This document shows, in pieces, positions 45,520 through 55,281 of a DNA stretch of 64,000 bases; the stretch's first letter is position 1; every line of letters begins with the position of its first letter. The notes beneath the pieces are model-generated. The model ran no database searches and was not told where the DNA came from. It saw only the letters and a program-made list of their open reading frames with translations. A program made the position numbers and the translations under genes. This stretch comes from Desulfitibacter sp. BRH_c19 (GTDB lineage Bacteria; Bacillota; DSM-16504; Desulfitibacterales; Desulfitibacteraceae): the NCBI GenBank assembly GCA_001515945.1, contig LOER01000025.1, positions 1-64,000 of the forward strand, in the 5' to 3' direction.

Positions 45520-46354
45520 GGGGGGAGTAGTAATTTTAAATAAGAATAATCCAAAGGTTTTTGTGGTGTCGGATTCACTAGGTGAAACAGCAGAAATAGT
45601 GGCTAAGGCAGTAGCCAGTCAGTTTAATTTAAGTGATATTGAAATACGACGATTTCCTTACGTAAATAATAAGCAGCAAGTAAAGGAGATAATTGCTCAA
45701 TCTGAGGGATATAACTGTCTAATCGCATATACACTAGTCATTCCTGAACTAAAGGAATACCTTGAAGAATTAGTTAATGAAATGGGACTAGGGGCAGTTG
45801 ATATTTTAAGTCCCATGCTAACTTCCATGGAAAAACTGCTCAAGAGGCCCCCAAAGTTAGAACCTGGGTTATTGCGAAAACTAGATGAACAATATTTCAA
45901 AAGGGTAGAGGCAATAGAATTTGCTGTAAAGTATGATGATGGAAAGGATCCTAAGGGATTAATAGCAGCAGATATAGTGTTAGTTGGTGTTTCCAGAACT
46001 TCAAAAACACCCTTAAGCATGTATCTAGCCCATAAACGAATTAAATGCGCCAATGTTCCATTAGTACCTGAGGTATCACCACCGGAAGAGCTTTATAAGG
46101 TAACAAATAAAGTGGTTGGTTTGATAATTGATCCAAATCACCTATATGAAATTAGAAAAGAAAGGCTGAAAAGCCTTGGCTTAACTTCAAATGCAAACTA
46201 TGCCGCTGTTGAAAGAATAATTAAGGAACTTGAATACTCGGATACTGTTATGAAAAAAATTGGTTGTCCTGTTATAAATGTAACTAATAAAGCAGTTGAA
46301 GAAACAGCTGGTACTATTATGGAAATATTTTATGGGGGGAGATTCAATGAGTAA
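45506..46354 (+). CDS. ppsR: Pyruvate, phosphate dikinase regulatory protein (PpsR/YqfL)
   Basis: Up to 282 residues of the DUF299 family: VFVVSDSLGETAEIVAKAVA at the start and the P-loop-like VGVSRTSKTPLSMYLAHKRI near residue 155, then NVPLVPEVSPPEELYK. This bifunctional kinase/phosphorylase inactivates PPDK by ADP-dependent threonine phosphorylation and reactivates it with phosphate. The start is uncertain. TTG at 45506 overlaps ccpN and has no ribosome site; the strong AAGGGGGGAG points to ATT at 45533, nine codons later. ppdK overlaps its end by eight bases. Confidence 0.94.
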   Translation: MKESKGGVVILNKNNPKVFVVSDSLGETAEIVAKAVASQFNLSDIEIRRFPYVNNKQQVKEIIAQSEGYNCLIAYTLVIPELKEYLEELVNEMGLGAVDILSPMLTSMEKLLKRPPKLEPGLLRKLDEQYFKRVEAIEFAVKYDDGKDPKGLIAADIVLVGVSRTSKTPLSMYLAHKRIKCANVPLVPEVSPPEELYKVTNKVVGLIIDPNHLYEIRKERLKSLGLTSNANYAAVERIIKELEYSDTVMKKIGCPVINVTNKAVEETAGTIMEIFYGGRFNE

Positions 46355-48986
46355 AAAGTATCTATATAAATTTCATGAAGGTGACAAGGAAATGAAATCT
46401 ATCCTTGGGGGTAAGGGTGCTAACCTAGCTGAAATGACAAAGATAGGATTACCAGTTCCTCCAGGGGTTATTCTTAGTACTCAAGCTTGTAAAGACTATT
46501 ATAAAAAAGGTCAAGAATTTCCAGAGGGCATGCAAGATCAAATAGTGGAACATATAAGATACTTAGAAACTGTTACTGGAAAAGGGTTTGGTAGCAACGA
46601 AAATCCCCTTTTAGTATCTGTTCGTTCTGGAGCGGCAGTATCCATGCCTGGAATGATGGATACCATACTAAATTTGGGTTTAAATGATGAGACAGTTAAG
46701 GGTTTAGCAAGTATAACTGGAGACAAAAAATTTGCCCTTGATTGCTATAGAAGGTTTATTACAATGTACTCAGATGTAGTAATGGGTATAGAACACGTAA
46801 ACTTTGAATCTATCTTGAGATCATATAAGAAAAAACTAGGTATTGAATACGATCATGAGTTTTCTTATGAAAACCTTCAAGACTTAATAGAAAAGTTTAA
46901 ATCCATGCTGAGATTAAAGCACGGCAATGAGTTTCCTCAGGATCCAATGGAACAACTATTAAAAGCCATAGAAGCGGTTTTTAATTCATGGCAAAACAGT
47001 CGGGCAATACTATATAGGAAGTTACATAAAATTCCTGATTCATTAGGTACGGCTGTAAATATTCAATCAATGGTCTTTGGAAATATGGGCATCAATAGTG
47101 GAACTGGGGTTGCTTTTACCAGAAATCCTTCAACAGGTGCAAGAGAATTATATGGTGAATACTTGGTAAATGCCCAAGGGGAAGATGTGGTTGCAGGTAC
47201 AAGAACCCCCCAACCCATTGAAAAACTGAAGGAAGATATGCCTGCTGTATATAAACAGTTTACTGATACATGTAAGCTCTTAGAAAGGCATTACAAAGAT
47301 ATGCAGGATATAGAGTTTACAATTGAAAACAACAGTTTGTATATCCTGCAAACTAGAAATGGCAAAAAAACTGCAGCTTCTGCTATTAGAATTGCAGTTG
47401 ATATGGTAAAAGAAGATCTAATAATTAAAGAAGAGGCTGTTAGTCGAATTGATATTACTCAACTTGACCATTTATTGCATCCAACAATTGATACAAGCAA
47501 TAACTTTGAAGTAATCACTAATGGACTTCCTGCATCTCCAGGAGCTGCGGTAGGTAAAATAGTATTTGACGCCGATGAAGCAGAAAATATGGGTAATGAG
47601 GGTATAAAAGTAATATTGGTTAGAAATGAAACTACTCCCGATGACCTTAATGGCATAGTTGGAGCTCAAGGAATTCTTACATTGCATGGTGGAATGACAA
47701 GTCATGCTGCTGTTGTTGCCAGGGGAATGGGTAAACCATGTGTTTGTGGATGTGATGGGCTTGATATTGATATGGATGCTCAAAAGCTAATAATAGGTAG
47801 TAAGACTTTCTACAAAGGAGATATAATTACAATTGATGGTTCTACAGGTAAAGTAATAGAAGGGGAGGTACCTCTTCTTGTTCCAACATTAAGTAGAGAA
47901 TTTAAAACTATACTTGAATGGGCAGATGAAATACGAATTTTAGGTGTCAGAGCCAATGCAGATACCCCTGAAGATGCAGCAAAGGCTAGAGAATTTGGTG
48001 CTAAAGGAATAGGCCTTTGTAGAACTGAGCATATGTTTATGGGACCGGAAAGACTGCCAATTGTGCAGAAAATGATCTTGTCCTCAAATATTGAAGAAAG
48101 AAAGGCAACATTAGAAAGGTTATTGCCAATTCAGCAGGAAGATTTTTATGGAATATTTAAAGTAATGCAAGGATATCCTGTTACTATTCGTTTGTTAGAT
48201 CCGCCTTTACACGAGTTTTTACCAAACAGAGAAGAACTAATAGAAGATATAACTAAAATGAAGTGCCTTGGTGGTTCAGAAGAGGAGCTCAAGAAAAAAG
48301 AGAATTTACTTGTAAAGGTTAAGTCATTATCAGAAGCTAATCCCATGCTAGGACACAGAGGATGTAGATTAGGAATTACCTTCCCAGAGATATATGCAAC
48401 ACAAATTGAGGCCATTTTTAGAGCTGCTGTTCAACTCGCGAAAGAAGGAGTCAAGGCTATTCCTGAAATAGAAATACCCCTTGTCATGCATGTTAATGAA
48501 CTCTCAATATTAAAAGAACTCGTTGATGCAGTAGCAAATATGGTATTTGCAGATGAGGGAGTTAAAGTTGAGTATACAGTTGGCACTATGATAGAGGTTC
48601 CTAGGGCATGTGCAACTGCTGGGGAAATAGCTCAAGTTGCTGATTTCTTCTCTTTTGGAACGAATGATCTGACTCAGACATGTTTTGGATTTAGTCGCGA
48701 TGATGCTGAAGGTAAATTTCTTCAACCATATCTTGAGAAAAAAATCATCCAAGATAATCCTTTTGTAGTTATAGACAGGGCAGGTGTCGGCCGCTTGATG
48801 GAAATGGCAGTTACCAAAGGGAGAGCCAGTAGAGAAGACTTATTAATAGGGATATGTGGTGAGCACGGAGGAGATCCAAACTCTATTGAATATTGTCATC
48901 AGATTGGCCTTGATTTTGTAAGCTGTTCACCTTATAGGGTACCAGTAGCAAGGTTAGCAGCAGCACAAGCCCAATTAAAGGCATAA
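46347..48986 (+). CDS. ppdK: Pyruvate, phosphate dikinase
   Basis: A 879-residue enzyme interconverting pyruvate, ATP and phosphate with PEP, AMP and PPi. The ATP-grasp domain opens KYLYKFHEGDKEMKSILGGK. The phosphohistidine domain has GGMTSHAAVVARGMGKPCVC, with the threonine targeted by PpsR. The PEP-binding TIM barrel has GHRGCRLGITFPEIYATQ and FSFGTNDLTQTCFGFSRDDA. The ATG at 46347 follows GGGGGGAG. The ccpN-ppsR-ppdK order forms a glycolysis/gluconeogenesis control unit; a hairpin follows at 49003. Confidence 0.98.
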   Translation: MSKKYLYKFHEGDKEMKSILGGKGANLAEMTKIGLPVPPGVILSTQACKDYYKKGQEFPEGMQDQIVEHIRYLETVTGKGFGSNENPLLVSVRSGAAVSMPGMMDTILNLGLNDETVKGLASITGDKKFALDCYRRFITMYSDVVMGIEHVNFESILRSYKKKLGIEYDHEFSYENLQDLIEKFKSMLRLKHGNEFPQDPMEQLLKAIEAVFNSWQNSRAILYRKLHKIPDSLGTAVNIQSMVFGNMGINSGTGVAFTRNPSTGARELYGEYLVNAQGEDVVAGTRTPQPIEKLKEDMPAVYKQFTDTCKLLERHYKDMQDIEFTIENNSLYILQTRNGKKTAASAIRIAVDMVKEDLIIKEEAVSRIDITQLDHLLHPTIDTSNNFEVITNGLPASPGAAVGKIVFDADEAENMGNEGIKVILVRNETTPDDLNGIVGAQGILTLHGGMTSHAAVVARGMGKPCVCGCDGLDIDMDAQKLIIGSKTFYKGDIITIDGSTGKVIEGEVPLLVPTLSREFKTILEWADEIRILGVRANADTPEDAAKAREFGAKGIGLCRTEHMFMGPERLPIVQKMILSSNIEERKATLERLLPIQQEDFYGIFKVMQGYPVTIRLLDPPLHEFLPNREELIEDITKMKCLGGSEEELKKKENLLVKVKSLSEANPMLGHRGCRLGITFPEIYATQIEAIFRAAVQLAKEGVKAIPEIEIPLVMHVNELSILKELVDAVANMVFADEGVKVEYTVGTMIEVPRACATAGEIAQVADFFSFGTNDLTQTCFGFSRDDAEGKFLQPYLEKKIIQDNPFVVIDRAGVGRLMEMAVTKGRASREDLLIGICGEHGGDPNSIEYCHQIGLDFVSCSPYRVPVARLAAAQAQLKA

Positions 48987-49002
48987 AAATAAGAAATCAT
49001 TC

Positions 49003-49033
49003 AGGGTCAGAGGGTAATTCCTCTGGCCTTATC
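49003..49033 (+). terminator. Terminator after ppdK
   Basis: GGTCAGAGG (49003-49011) pairs with CCTCTGGCC (49018-49026), followed by a T-rich but interrupted tail. Confidence 0.65.
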
Positions 49034-49169
49034 TATTTGTGTCATGCATAATACATATTTATTCACTACAAGATAAAACTCTTTGCCATTTGCTGATTTT
49101 TAAATTACAATATATCTGAAGTACCGTGTTCAGATTATAAGTATTTTGTGACCAAAAGGGGGCAAATTT

Positions 49170-49910
49170 ATGTCAGATATGTCAATGTCACTAATAGACC
49201 ATTTAGAAGACCTGCGAAAGATTATAATTAGACTCATACTGGCAATCTTACTGGGAACAATTGTAAGCTTTGTGTTTTTTGAAGAAGTGATTTCGCAGGT
49301 GATCAATGCCCCTATAATTGGGAAAGAAATTCAACTAGTACAGTTGACTGTAACAGAGGCATTTCTTACTAAGATAAAGATAAGCCTTTTATCGGGTGTT
49401 ATGATTACAATCCCATTTACTGCTTGGCAGTTATGGAGTTTTATACTTCCAGCCTTATATGCTCATGAAAAAAAATATGTTTATATAATTACTCCTATGT
49501 CAGCTATTTTATTTACCGCAGGGGTAGTTTTTGGCTATTATGTGGTTCTCCCCCTTGCTCTAATTTTTTTCATTGGGCAGGGAGCCAATCTGGTACCTAT
49601 GCTTTCCTTTGCTAGATATGTATCTTTTGTCTTAGGATTTTTAATACCATTTGGTCTAGTTTTTCAATTACCACTAGCTGTTGTATTCCTAGTAAAAATC
49701 GGGGTTACAGATTATAAGTTTTTTGTAGCAAAAAGAAAATATGCCGTATTAATCATTTTTGTAATTTCTGCACTTTTAACTCCAGCAGATGTTGTTTCTC
49801 AATTACTAATGGCTGGTCCTGTAATGTTACTATATGAAATTAGTATCCTGATTAGTTGGTTAATAAGAAAAAAAGTAAAAGAAGAGGATGAGGAGAATAA
49901 TGTCTCTTAG
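49170..49910 (+). CDS. tatC: Sec-independent protein translocase TatC
   Basis: A 246-residue protein with six membrane segments: SLIDHLEDLRKIIIRLILAI at the start, the conserved F-x-E segment VTEAFLTKIKISLLSGVMIT, and PFTAWQLWSFILPALYAHEK. TatC is the receptor for twin-arginine signal peptides of folded exported proteins. No tatA lies next to it, so the pore partner must be elsewhere. The charged tail (RKKVKEEDEENN) overlaps dgt, with a GGGGGC ribosome site before the ATG. Confidence 0.97.
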   Translation: MSDMSMSLIDHLEDLRKIIIRLILAILLGTIVSFVFFEEVISQVINAPIIGKEIQLVQLTVTEAFLTKIKISLLSGVMITIPFTAWQLWSFILPALYAHEKKYVYIITPMSAILFTAGVVFGYYVVLPLALIFFIGQGANLVPMLSFARYVSFVLGFLIPFGLVFQLPLAVVFLVKIGVTDYKFFVAKRKYAVLIIFVISALLTPADVVSQLLMAGPVMLLYEISILISWLIRKKVKEEDEENNVS

Positions 49911-50925
49911 GGAAATGTTTGAAAAGAGGGAAGAAACTTGGCTTTCCACTTTTGCAACAAAATCCATTGATTCACAGGGGAGACAAGTTGCTGAAGAACC
50001 ATGTGATGTACGTACAAGCTTTCAACGGGACAGAGACAGAATTATACATTCAAAAGCTTTTAGGAGACTAAAACATAAGACGCAAGTATTCATATCACCT
50101 GAAAGTGATCATTTCCGTACGAGGCTTACCCATACTTTAGAAGTAAGTCAGATAGCAAGAACAGTAGCTAGAGCATTGAGATTAAATGAAGACTTAGTAG
50201 AGGCTATCTCTTTAGGACACGATTTAGGACATACTCCATTTGGTCATGCAGGTGAAACAGCTCTTGATAGGGTTAGCCCTGAAGGTTTTAAGCATAATAT
50301 ACAAAGCTTAAGGGTCGTAGATAAGATTGAACAAGGTAAGGGTCTTAACCTTACTTGGAAGGTAAGAGACGGAATACTAAACCATACTGGGGATGGAACT
50401 CCGAGTTCATTAGAAGGTCAGATAGTAAAAACTGCTGATAGAATAGCATACATAAATCATGACATTGATGATGCTATAAGGGGGAAAATAATTTCACTTG
50501 AAAGTTTACCAAAAGAATGCCTTAAGGTTCTTGGTTTTAAGCATAGCGAAAGAATAAATAAAATGGTCAGAGATATGATTGAGGCTAGTTGGGATAAGCC
50601 TTATATTACTATGAGTAAGGAAATAATTTGTGCGATGAATGAATTACGCCAGTTCTTATTTTACAATGTTTATATAGGCTCTTTAGCAAAAACTGAGGAA
50701 AAAAAAGCCATGAGATTAGTGGAGGAAATTTATCACTACTACAGTAATTATCCACAAGAAATTCCAATAGAGTACCGGAGACATTCTGATTTTGAAAATA
50801 ACTATCAAGATAATAGCAAAGATATTTTAGCAGTAGATTATATAGCTGGAATGACCGATAGATATGCCATATCTAGTTATAAAAAATTGTTTGTACCATT
50901 AGGGTTTCAGACTCCAATTATTTAA
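49900..50925 (+). CDS. dgt: dGTPase-like HD-domain triphosphohydrolase
   Basis: A 341-residue protein with FRRLKHKTQVFISPESDHFR, TRLTHTLEVSQIARTVARAL, and the HD motif AISLGHDLGHTPFGHAGE with IAYINHDIDDAIRG downstream. It belongs to the deoxyguanosinetriphosphate triphosphohydrolase-like group, which removes triphosphate from dNTPs. It is shorter than E. coli Dgt (about 505) and has the Gram-positive length. It often precedes dnaG-rpoD in Clostridia, as here. ATG at 49900 follows GAGGAG inside the end of tatC. Confidence 0.95.
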   Translation: MSLREMFEKREETWLSTFATKSIDSQGRQVAEEPCDVRTSFQRDRDRIIHSKAFRRLKHKTQVFISPESDHFRTRLTHTLEVSQIARTVARALRLNEDLVEAISLGHDLGHTPFGHAGETALDRVSPEGFKHNIQSLRVVDKIEQGKGLNLTWKVRDGILNHTGDGTPSSLEGQIVKTADRIAYINHDIDDAIRGKIISLESLPKECLKVLGFKHSERINKMVRDMIEASWDKPYITMSKEIICAMNELRQFLFYNVYIGSLAKTEEKKAMRLVEEIYHYYSNYPQEIPIEYRRHSDFENNYQDNSKDILAVDYIAGMTDRYAISSYKKLFVPLGFQTPII

Positions 50926-51035
50926 AAAACTAAAAACATTTCACTATTCTAATACATTATTATAATATAACTATTTATAATTAATTGTTGCAAAAACTAA
51001 TGTATATTTAAAATCAAACAGGTTAATAATAGATT

Positions 51036-51117
51036 TGAGGAGCAAAGCATTCTGTTAGGTATCTAGTCAATGCCTAAATAGTCTGACTGACGAAGAGATG
51101 CTTGGCTCCTTTTTTTT
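51036..51117 (+). ncRNA. Candidate structured RNA/terminator upstream of dnaG
   Basis: An outer stem AGGAGC-AAAGCAT (51038-51050) pairs with ATGCTTG-GCTCCT (51098-51110) with one mismatch. It encloses an inner hairpin TTAGGTA/TGCCTAA (51055-51061 with 51071-51077) and a short TCT/AGA pair. Seven T residues follow. This looks like a compact terminated RNA or an elaborate dgt terminator. I do not recognise a known Rfam family. Confidence 0.5.
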
Positions 51118-51182
51118 ATACTATCAGCAAGTATAAGTTCAAACAAGGTAGATAGTATTCACAAAAACTAAGGCTTCCGCCA

Positions 51183-51265
51183 GTAGTTCTAGCATTGATT
51201 TTGCAATGCGTAGAAATACCAGTGCAAAGCCGCCTGCGTCTAAGGACTTGGCGCAAGTCAAGTTT
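51183..51265 (+). repeat. Structured intergenic element E3 (related to E2)
   Basis: 51183-51230 (GTAGTTCTAGCATTG ... GTGCAAAGC) is nearly identical to 39155-39205 in E2, differing by a two-base and a few single-base changes. GCATTG/CAATGC forms a hairpin. A further hairpin GACTTGGCGCAAGTC follows at about 51247-51261. There is no coding content. Confidence 0.65.
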
Positions 51266-51293
51266 TGTTTTATAAGAAAACAGTAAAGAAGCA

Positions 51294-51322
51294 GAAAAAA
51301 GGACCTCCAGAATGGGAGGTCT
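51294..51322 (-). terminator. Minus-strand terminator-like hairpin
   Basis: Read on the minus strand, GACCTCC-CATTCT-GGAGGTC is followed by CTTTTTTC, a good intrinsic terminator. No minus-strand gene is recognised upstream (51323-51740), so it may guard against antisense transcription or mark an unseen RNA. The rest of 51323-51740 holds AT-rich sequence and a CAATACC/GGTATTG hairpin (51609-51640), but no gene I can support. Confidence 0.45.
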
Positions 51323-51740
51323 TAAAAATATCATCCAGGGACCTATCACTACTGATAGTTACTGGACATTAATAAAAAATGAAAGGGGAAAATAATAAGA
51401 TATGAAGGGATGATACTTTTCATTAATTAATATATCATATGATATATACTATAGCATCAGGAAAGTATTGGTGTATTGCTCTATCTTTTATATAAATAAT
51501 GCAATGTTTATACATTTTTCTATTCTTTATCTAAATTTACTACATAATTTCTTTAAGTAGAAGGAAAACAGCTAAATGTATAGAATAAGTATAAATTGTC
51601 CAATACCACTTATAACACAATACCACATAGGTATTGGAATGGGAGGATTACGATTCGGTTGTTATGTGATCCAATTATATAGGAGGACTTAAGAGATTTA
51701 TGACGAAATAAGATATAAACAAATTAGCTAGGTGATTTAG

Positions 51741-53555
51741 GTGATTAATTTTATTCCTGAGGAAAAAGTTCAAGAGATTCTAGAAAGAGTTTCTATAGAA
51801 CAAATTGTATCACGTTATGTATCTTTAAAGCAGCAAGGAAAGAATTTAGTTGCCATATGTCCTTTTCATAGTGAGGATACACCATCCTTTAATGTTAATC
51901 CTACCAAGGGCCTTTTTTATTGCTTTGGTTGTGGTGCTGGGGGCAATGTGTTTACCTTTATCATGAAGGCTGAAAATTATACTTTTGTTGAAGCTGCAGA
52001 ATTTTTAGCATCTCAAGCAGGAATTTTGCTAGAGGATAACAAATTAATTAAGAAGGTAGATAAAGAAAAAAATTCCCTTATTGAAATAAATTCGCTAGCC
52101 CAAAAGTTTTTTAATTATATGCTTATTGATAGTACTAAAGGTGAAAAAGCCCTTGAATATTTAAAAAAACGTGGGGTTTCAAATGAAATTATAGCAGAAT
52201 TTGGACTTGGCTACTCCTTAGACGAGTGGGATTCATTGTCTAAGTTTATGACCAAAAGAAAGGTTTCTGTATCAGATTTGGAAAAAGTCGGCCTGATTAG
52301 TCCAAGACAGGGAAATGCTTCAGGATATTACGATCGTTTCAGGGGAAGAATTATTTTCCCAATATACAATCTAAATGGTTTAGTGATTGGTTTTGGTGGG
52401 CGTATTATAGATGATTCTATAAAAGGGCCTAAATACCTTAATAGTCCTGAAACAAAAATATTTCAAAAGAGCAAGTTGCTTTATGGAATGAATTTGGCAA
52501 GAGATGAAATAAGGAGAAAAGATTTAGTCATATTAGTAGAAGGTTACATGGACGTTATTGCCACTCACCAAAATGGAGTGAAAAATACAGTAGCATCATT
52601 AGGAACGGCTTTTACAGCCGAACAAGCAAAAATACTAAAAAGATATACAGATAATGTTGTAATTGCTTACGATGCTGATGAAGCAGGCCAGGAAGCATCA
52701 TTAAGAGGGTTGTCTGTTTTAAACGAAAATGGATGCAAGGTTAACATTCTTACATTGCCAGAAAAATCTGATCCAGATGACTATATAAGAAAGTACGGGG
52801 CAGAAGGTTTCATGGATTGTGTTAAAAACAAAGCTATCCCATTAATTGAGTATAAACTTAAAATTGCTAGCCAAAAAAATAGATTAGACACAATTGAAGG
52901 TAAGAAAAAGGTATTGGATTTCATAATAAATGACTTAACAAAGGTTAACAGTTTAGTAGAAAGAGAATACTATATAAGGTTAATTTCAAATAAAATTGGA
53001 GTAACTGAACAAGTAATAGCTGCAGAGATGGGCAAGCACTCAAGAAGCCTGCAAAATATTGGTACTAATAGGGATAAAAAGGTAATAGTAAGGAATAATA
53101 GCAAGGAAAAGTATCTCATGGGAAATAGTGCACAAGTTAAAGTAGAAAGATTTTTGGTGAGATATGTAATGGAGAATCCCCAAAATATAGAGTGGTTTCA
53201 AGAAAATGTGGGAGTACACTCATTACAATATTCAAAATCCAAGTTATTGATAAGAGACTTAATTAAGTATGTAGAAGATAGTGGAGGTAGTGACAAGTTT
53301 TGCTTTAAAAATTTTCTTATCACACTTCCAGAGGATTTACAGGGTTATTTATCAGAAATAATGACCGTTGATACAGAAACTTACTCAATCAATGATTGTG
53401 TATATATAATCAAGAACAATTGGTATAAGTTACAAGTAGAAAACCTTAAAAAAGAGATATCAGCAGCAGAAGAAAGTGAACAAAAGGATATAGTCGACTC
53501 ATTGGTATCAAATTTAGTAGAGTTTCAAAGAGATTGGAAACAAATTAAGTCATAA
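51741..53555 (+). CDS. dnaG: DNA primase
   Basis: A 604-residue primase with the CHC2 zinc finger ([18 protein letters not shown], then [10 protein letters not shown]), the N-terminal RNAP-like domain ([20 protein letters not shown]), the Toprim core ([32 protein letters not shown]) and a helicase-binding C-terminus. It makes the RNA primers for DNA replication. GTG at 51741 follows a weak TAGGTG. It is followed by rpoD nine bases after its stop, the remnant of the macromolecular-synthesis operon; rpsU lies elsewhere. Confidence 0.97.
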   Translation: MINFIPEEKVQEILERVSIEQIVSRYVSLKQQGKNLVAICPFHSEDTPSFNVNPTKGLFYCFGCGAGGNVFTFIMKAENYTFVEAAEFLASQAGILLEDNKLIKKVDKEKNSLIEINSLAQKFFNYMLIDSTKGEKALEYLKKRGVSNEIIAEFGLGYSLDEWDSLSKFMTKRKVSVSDLEKVGLISPRQGNASGYYDRFRGRIIFPIYNLNGLVIGFGGRIIDDSIKGPKYLNSPETKIFQKSKLLYGMNLARDEIRRKDLVILVEGYMDVIATHQNGVKNTVASLGTAFTAEQAKILKRYTDNVVIAYDADEAGQEASLRGLSVLNENGCKVNILTLPEKSDPDDYIRKYGAEGFMDCVKNKAIPLIEYKLKIASQKNRLDTIEGKKKVLDFIINDLTKVNSLVEREYYIRLISNKIGVTEQVIAAEMGKHSRSLQNIGTNRDKKVIVRNNSKEKYLMGNSAQVKVERFLVRYVMENPQNIEWFQENVGVHSLQYSKSKLLIRDLIKYVEDSGGSDKFCFKNFLITLPEDLQGYLSEIMTVDTETYSINDCVYIIKNNWYKLQVENLKKEISAAEESEQKDIVDSLVSNLVEFQRDWKQIKS

Positions 53556-53590
53556 TTGTAAGTATGATGACCCTAATGGAAGGGGGGACA

Positions 53591-54682
53591 ATGGTGAAAG
53601 AAGATAACAAGAAGACAGAAAGTGTGAAGCAGCTCATAGAGCTAGGTAAAAAAAGAGGAATATTAACGTATAAGGAAATTATGGATACTTTACAAGGTAT
53701 AGAATTAACCCCAGATCAAATTGATGAAATATATGAACATTTGGCTAGTATGGGAATAGAAGTTATACCTGAAAGTGGTAAATTAGAAGAAGACGATGAC
53801 GACGAAGAAGATAAGGAAGACGTTGAGATAGATTTGTCAATTCCTGAAGGAATAGGAATTGATGATCCTGTGAGGATGTACCTGAAAGAAATAGGAAGAG
53901 TTCCTTTACTGTCAGCCGATGAAGAGATAGAATTAGCAATAAAAATAGAACAGGGAGACATGGAAGCAAAACGTAAACTGGCTGAAGCAAACCTCCGATT
54001 AGTTGTCAGTATAGCTAAGCGTTATGTTGGAAGAGGTATGTTGTTCCTTGATTTAATACAGGAGGGGAATCTAGGACTAATTAAAGCGGTTGAGAAATTT
54101 GATTATCGTAAGGGATTTAAGTTTAGTACCTATGCTACATGGTGGATACGTCAGGCAATAACAAGATCAATTGCTGACCAGGCAAGAACAATTAGAATTC
54201 CTGTGCATATGGTTGAGACCATTAATAAGCTAATTAGAGTATCTAGGCAACTTCTACAAGAACTAGGCCGAGAGCCTATGCCTGAAGAAATAGCGTTAGA
54301 AATGGACATCCCGGAGGAAAGAGTTAGAGAGATTATAAAAATTGCTCAAGAACCTGTTTCCTTGGAAACTCCCATTGGAGAAGAAGAAGATAGTCATTTA
54401 GGTGACTTTATTGAAGATCAGGATGCACTAGCACCTGCAGAAGCGGCTTCTTTTACTCTACTTAGGGAACAATTAGAGGATGTACTAGATACATTAACTC
54501 CTAGAGAAGAAAAGGTATTAAGACTTCGTTTTGGTTTGGATGATGGCAGAACTAGAACACTAGAAGAGGTAGGGCAAGAATTTGGAGTTACCAGAGAAAG
54601 AATTAGACAGATAGAAGCAAAAGCATTACGTAAGCTTAGGCACCCAAGCAGGAGTAAAAAATTAAAAGATTATCTTGAATAG
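53591..54682 (+). CDS. rpoD: RNA polymerase primary sigma factor (SigA/RpoD)
   Basis: A 363-residue sigma-70. Region 1.1 is at [20 protein letters not shown], followed by an acidic stretch ([11 protein letters not shown]). Region 1.2 is [20 protein letters not shown]. Region 2 includes [19 protein letters not shown] and [18 protein letters not shown]. Region 4 is [20 protein letters not shown]. It recognises the TTGACA/TATAAT promoters seen in this window. ATG at 53591 follows AAGGGGGGA; an ATG at 53564 has no ribosome site. Confidence 0.98.
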   Translation: MVKEDNKKTESVKQLIELGKKRGILTYKEIMDTLQGIELTPDQIDEIYEHLASMGIEVIPESGKLEEDDDDEEDKEDVEIDLSIPEGIGIDDPVRMYLKEIGRVPLLSADEEIELAIKIEQGDMEAKRKLAEANLRLVVSIAKRYVGRGMLFLDLIQEGNLGLIKAVEKFDYRKGFKFSTYATWWIRQAITRSIADQARTIRIPVHMVETINKLIRVSRQLLQELGREPMPEEIALEMDIPEERVREIIKIAQEPVSLETPIGEEEDSHLGDFIEDQDALAPAEAASFTLLREQLEDVLDTLTPREEKVLRLRFGLDDGRTRTLEEVGQEFGVTRERIRQIEAKALRKLRHPSRSKKLKDYLE

Positions 54683-54698
54683 TAGGTAAAAATTGCTA

Positions 54699-54727
54699 TT
54701 GACAAGTGATTTGGAATGTTTTATACT
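54699..54727 (+). promoter_or_regulatory. Sigma-A promoter of the tRNA cluster
   Basis: TTGACA (54699-54704) and TATACT (54722-54727) with an ideal 17-base spacer, 25 bp before tRNA-Asn. Confidence 0.85.
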
Positions 54728-54751
54728 GTATTTTGTCAGTATCGAGGGTGT

Positions 54752-54826
54752 TCCCTGGTAGCTCAATGGTAGAGCACTCGGCTGTTAACCGAGTTGTTGC
54801 TGGTTCGAGTCCAGCCCGGGGAGCCA
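54752..54826 (+). tRNA. tRNA-Asn (GTT)
   Basis: Full cloverleaf: acceptor TCCCTGG/CCGGGGA, T-arm GCTGG-TTCGAGT-CCAGC, anticodon GTT at 54784-54786, and encoded CCA. First of four tRNAs from one promoter. Confidence 0.97.
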
Positions 54827-54833
54827 TTTTATT

Positions 54834-54908
54834 GGGCCCATAGCTCAGCGGTAGAGCCACCGGCTCATAACCGGTCGGTCCCTGGTTCGATCCCAGGTGG
54901 GCCCACCA
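54834..54908 (+). tRNA. tRNA with CAT anticodon (Met, elongator type; Ile2 possible)
   Basis: Acceptor GGGCCCA/TGGGCCC, anticodon stem CCGG.../CCGG with CAT at 54866-54868, encoded CCA. It lacks the three G-C pairs and unpaired first base of an initiator. A lysidine-modified tRNA-Ile2 has the same anticodon and cannot be excluded by eye. Confidence 0.9.
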
Positions 54909-54917
54909 TTTTCATTC

Positions 54918-54993
54918 GGCCCGTTGGTCAAGGGGTCTAAGACACCGCCCTTTCACGGCGGTAACATGGGTTCGAATCCCATACGGGTCACCA
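54918..54993 (+). tRNA. tRNA-Glu (TTC)
   Basis: Acceptor GGCCCGT/ACGGGTC, anticodon TTC at 54952-54954 in a CCGCC/GGCGG stem, T-arm ATGGGTTCGAATCCCAT, encoded CCA. Confidence 0.97.
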
Positions 54994-55024
54994 ATAAAGA
55001 AGCAAGAAACCTGCACCTTGATAT

Positions 55025-55100
<76 letters not shown>

Positions 55101-55112
55101 TATTAACAGATG

Positions 55113-55138
55113 AGCCTTGTGAATAGCAAGGCTTTTTT
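55113..55138 (+). terminator. tRNA cluster terminator
   Basis: AGCCTTG (55113-55119) pairs with CAAGGCT (55127-55133), followed by six T residues. Confidence 0.9.
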
Positions 55139-55281
55139 ATTTAGGTAAATTTTGCATATTTTTTAATATAATTAGATATTATTAAGAAGAGAAAATATTT
55201 TTGTAAAAAATGCAGGGAAACCTCAAAGTTTTGGTGAATTAACTACTAATAAAATTATTTTTGTATAATGGGAGGCAATCT

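Noticed and set aside
51116-51349. Minus-strand 77-codon frame between dgt and dnaG
   Set aside because: It is composed of element E3 and a hairpin read backwards, with no ribosome site or family resemblance.
53716-53990. Serine- and leucine-rich minus-strand frames in rpoD
   Set aside because: They are complements of the acidic Asp/Glu-rich linker of the sigma factor.
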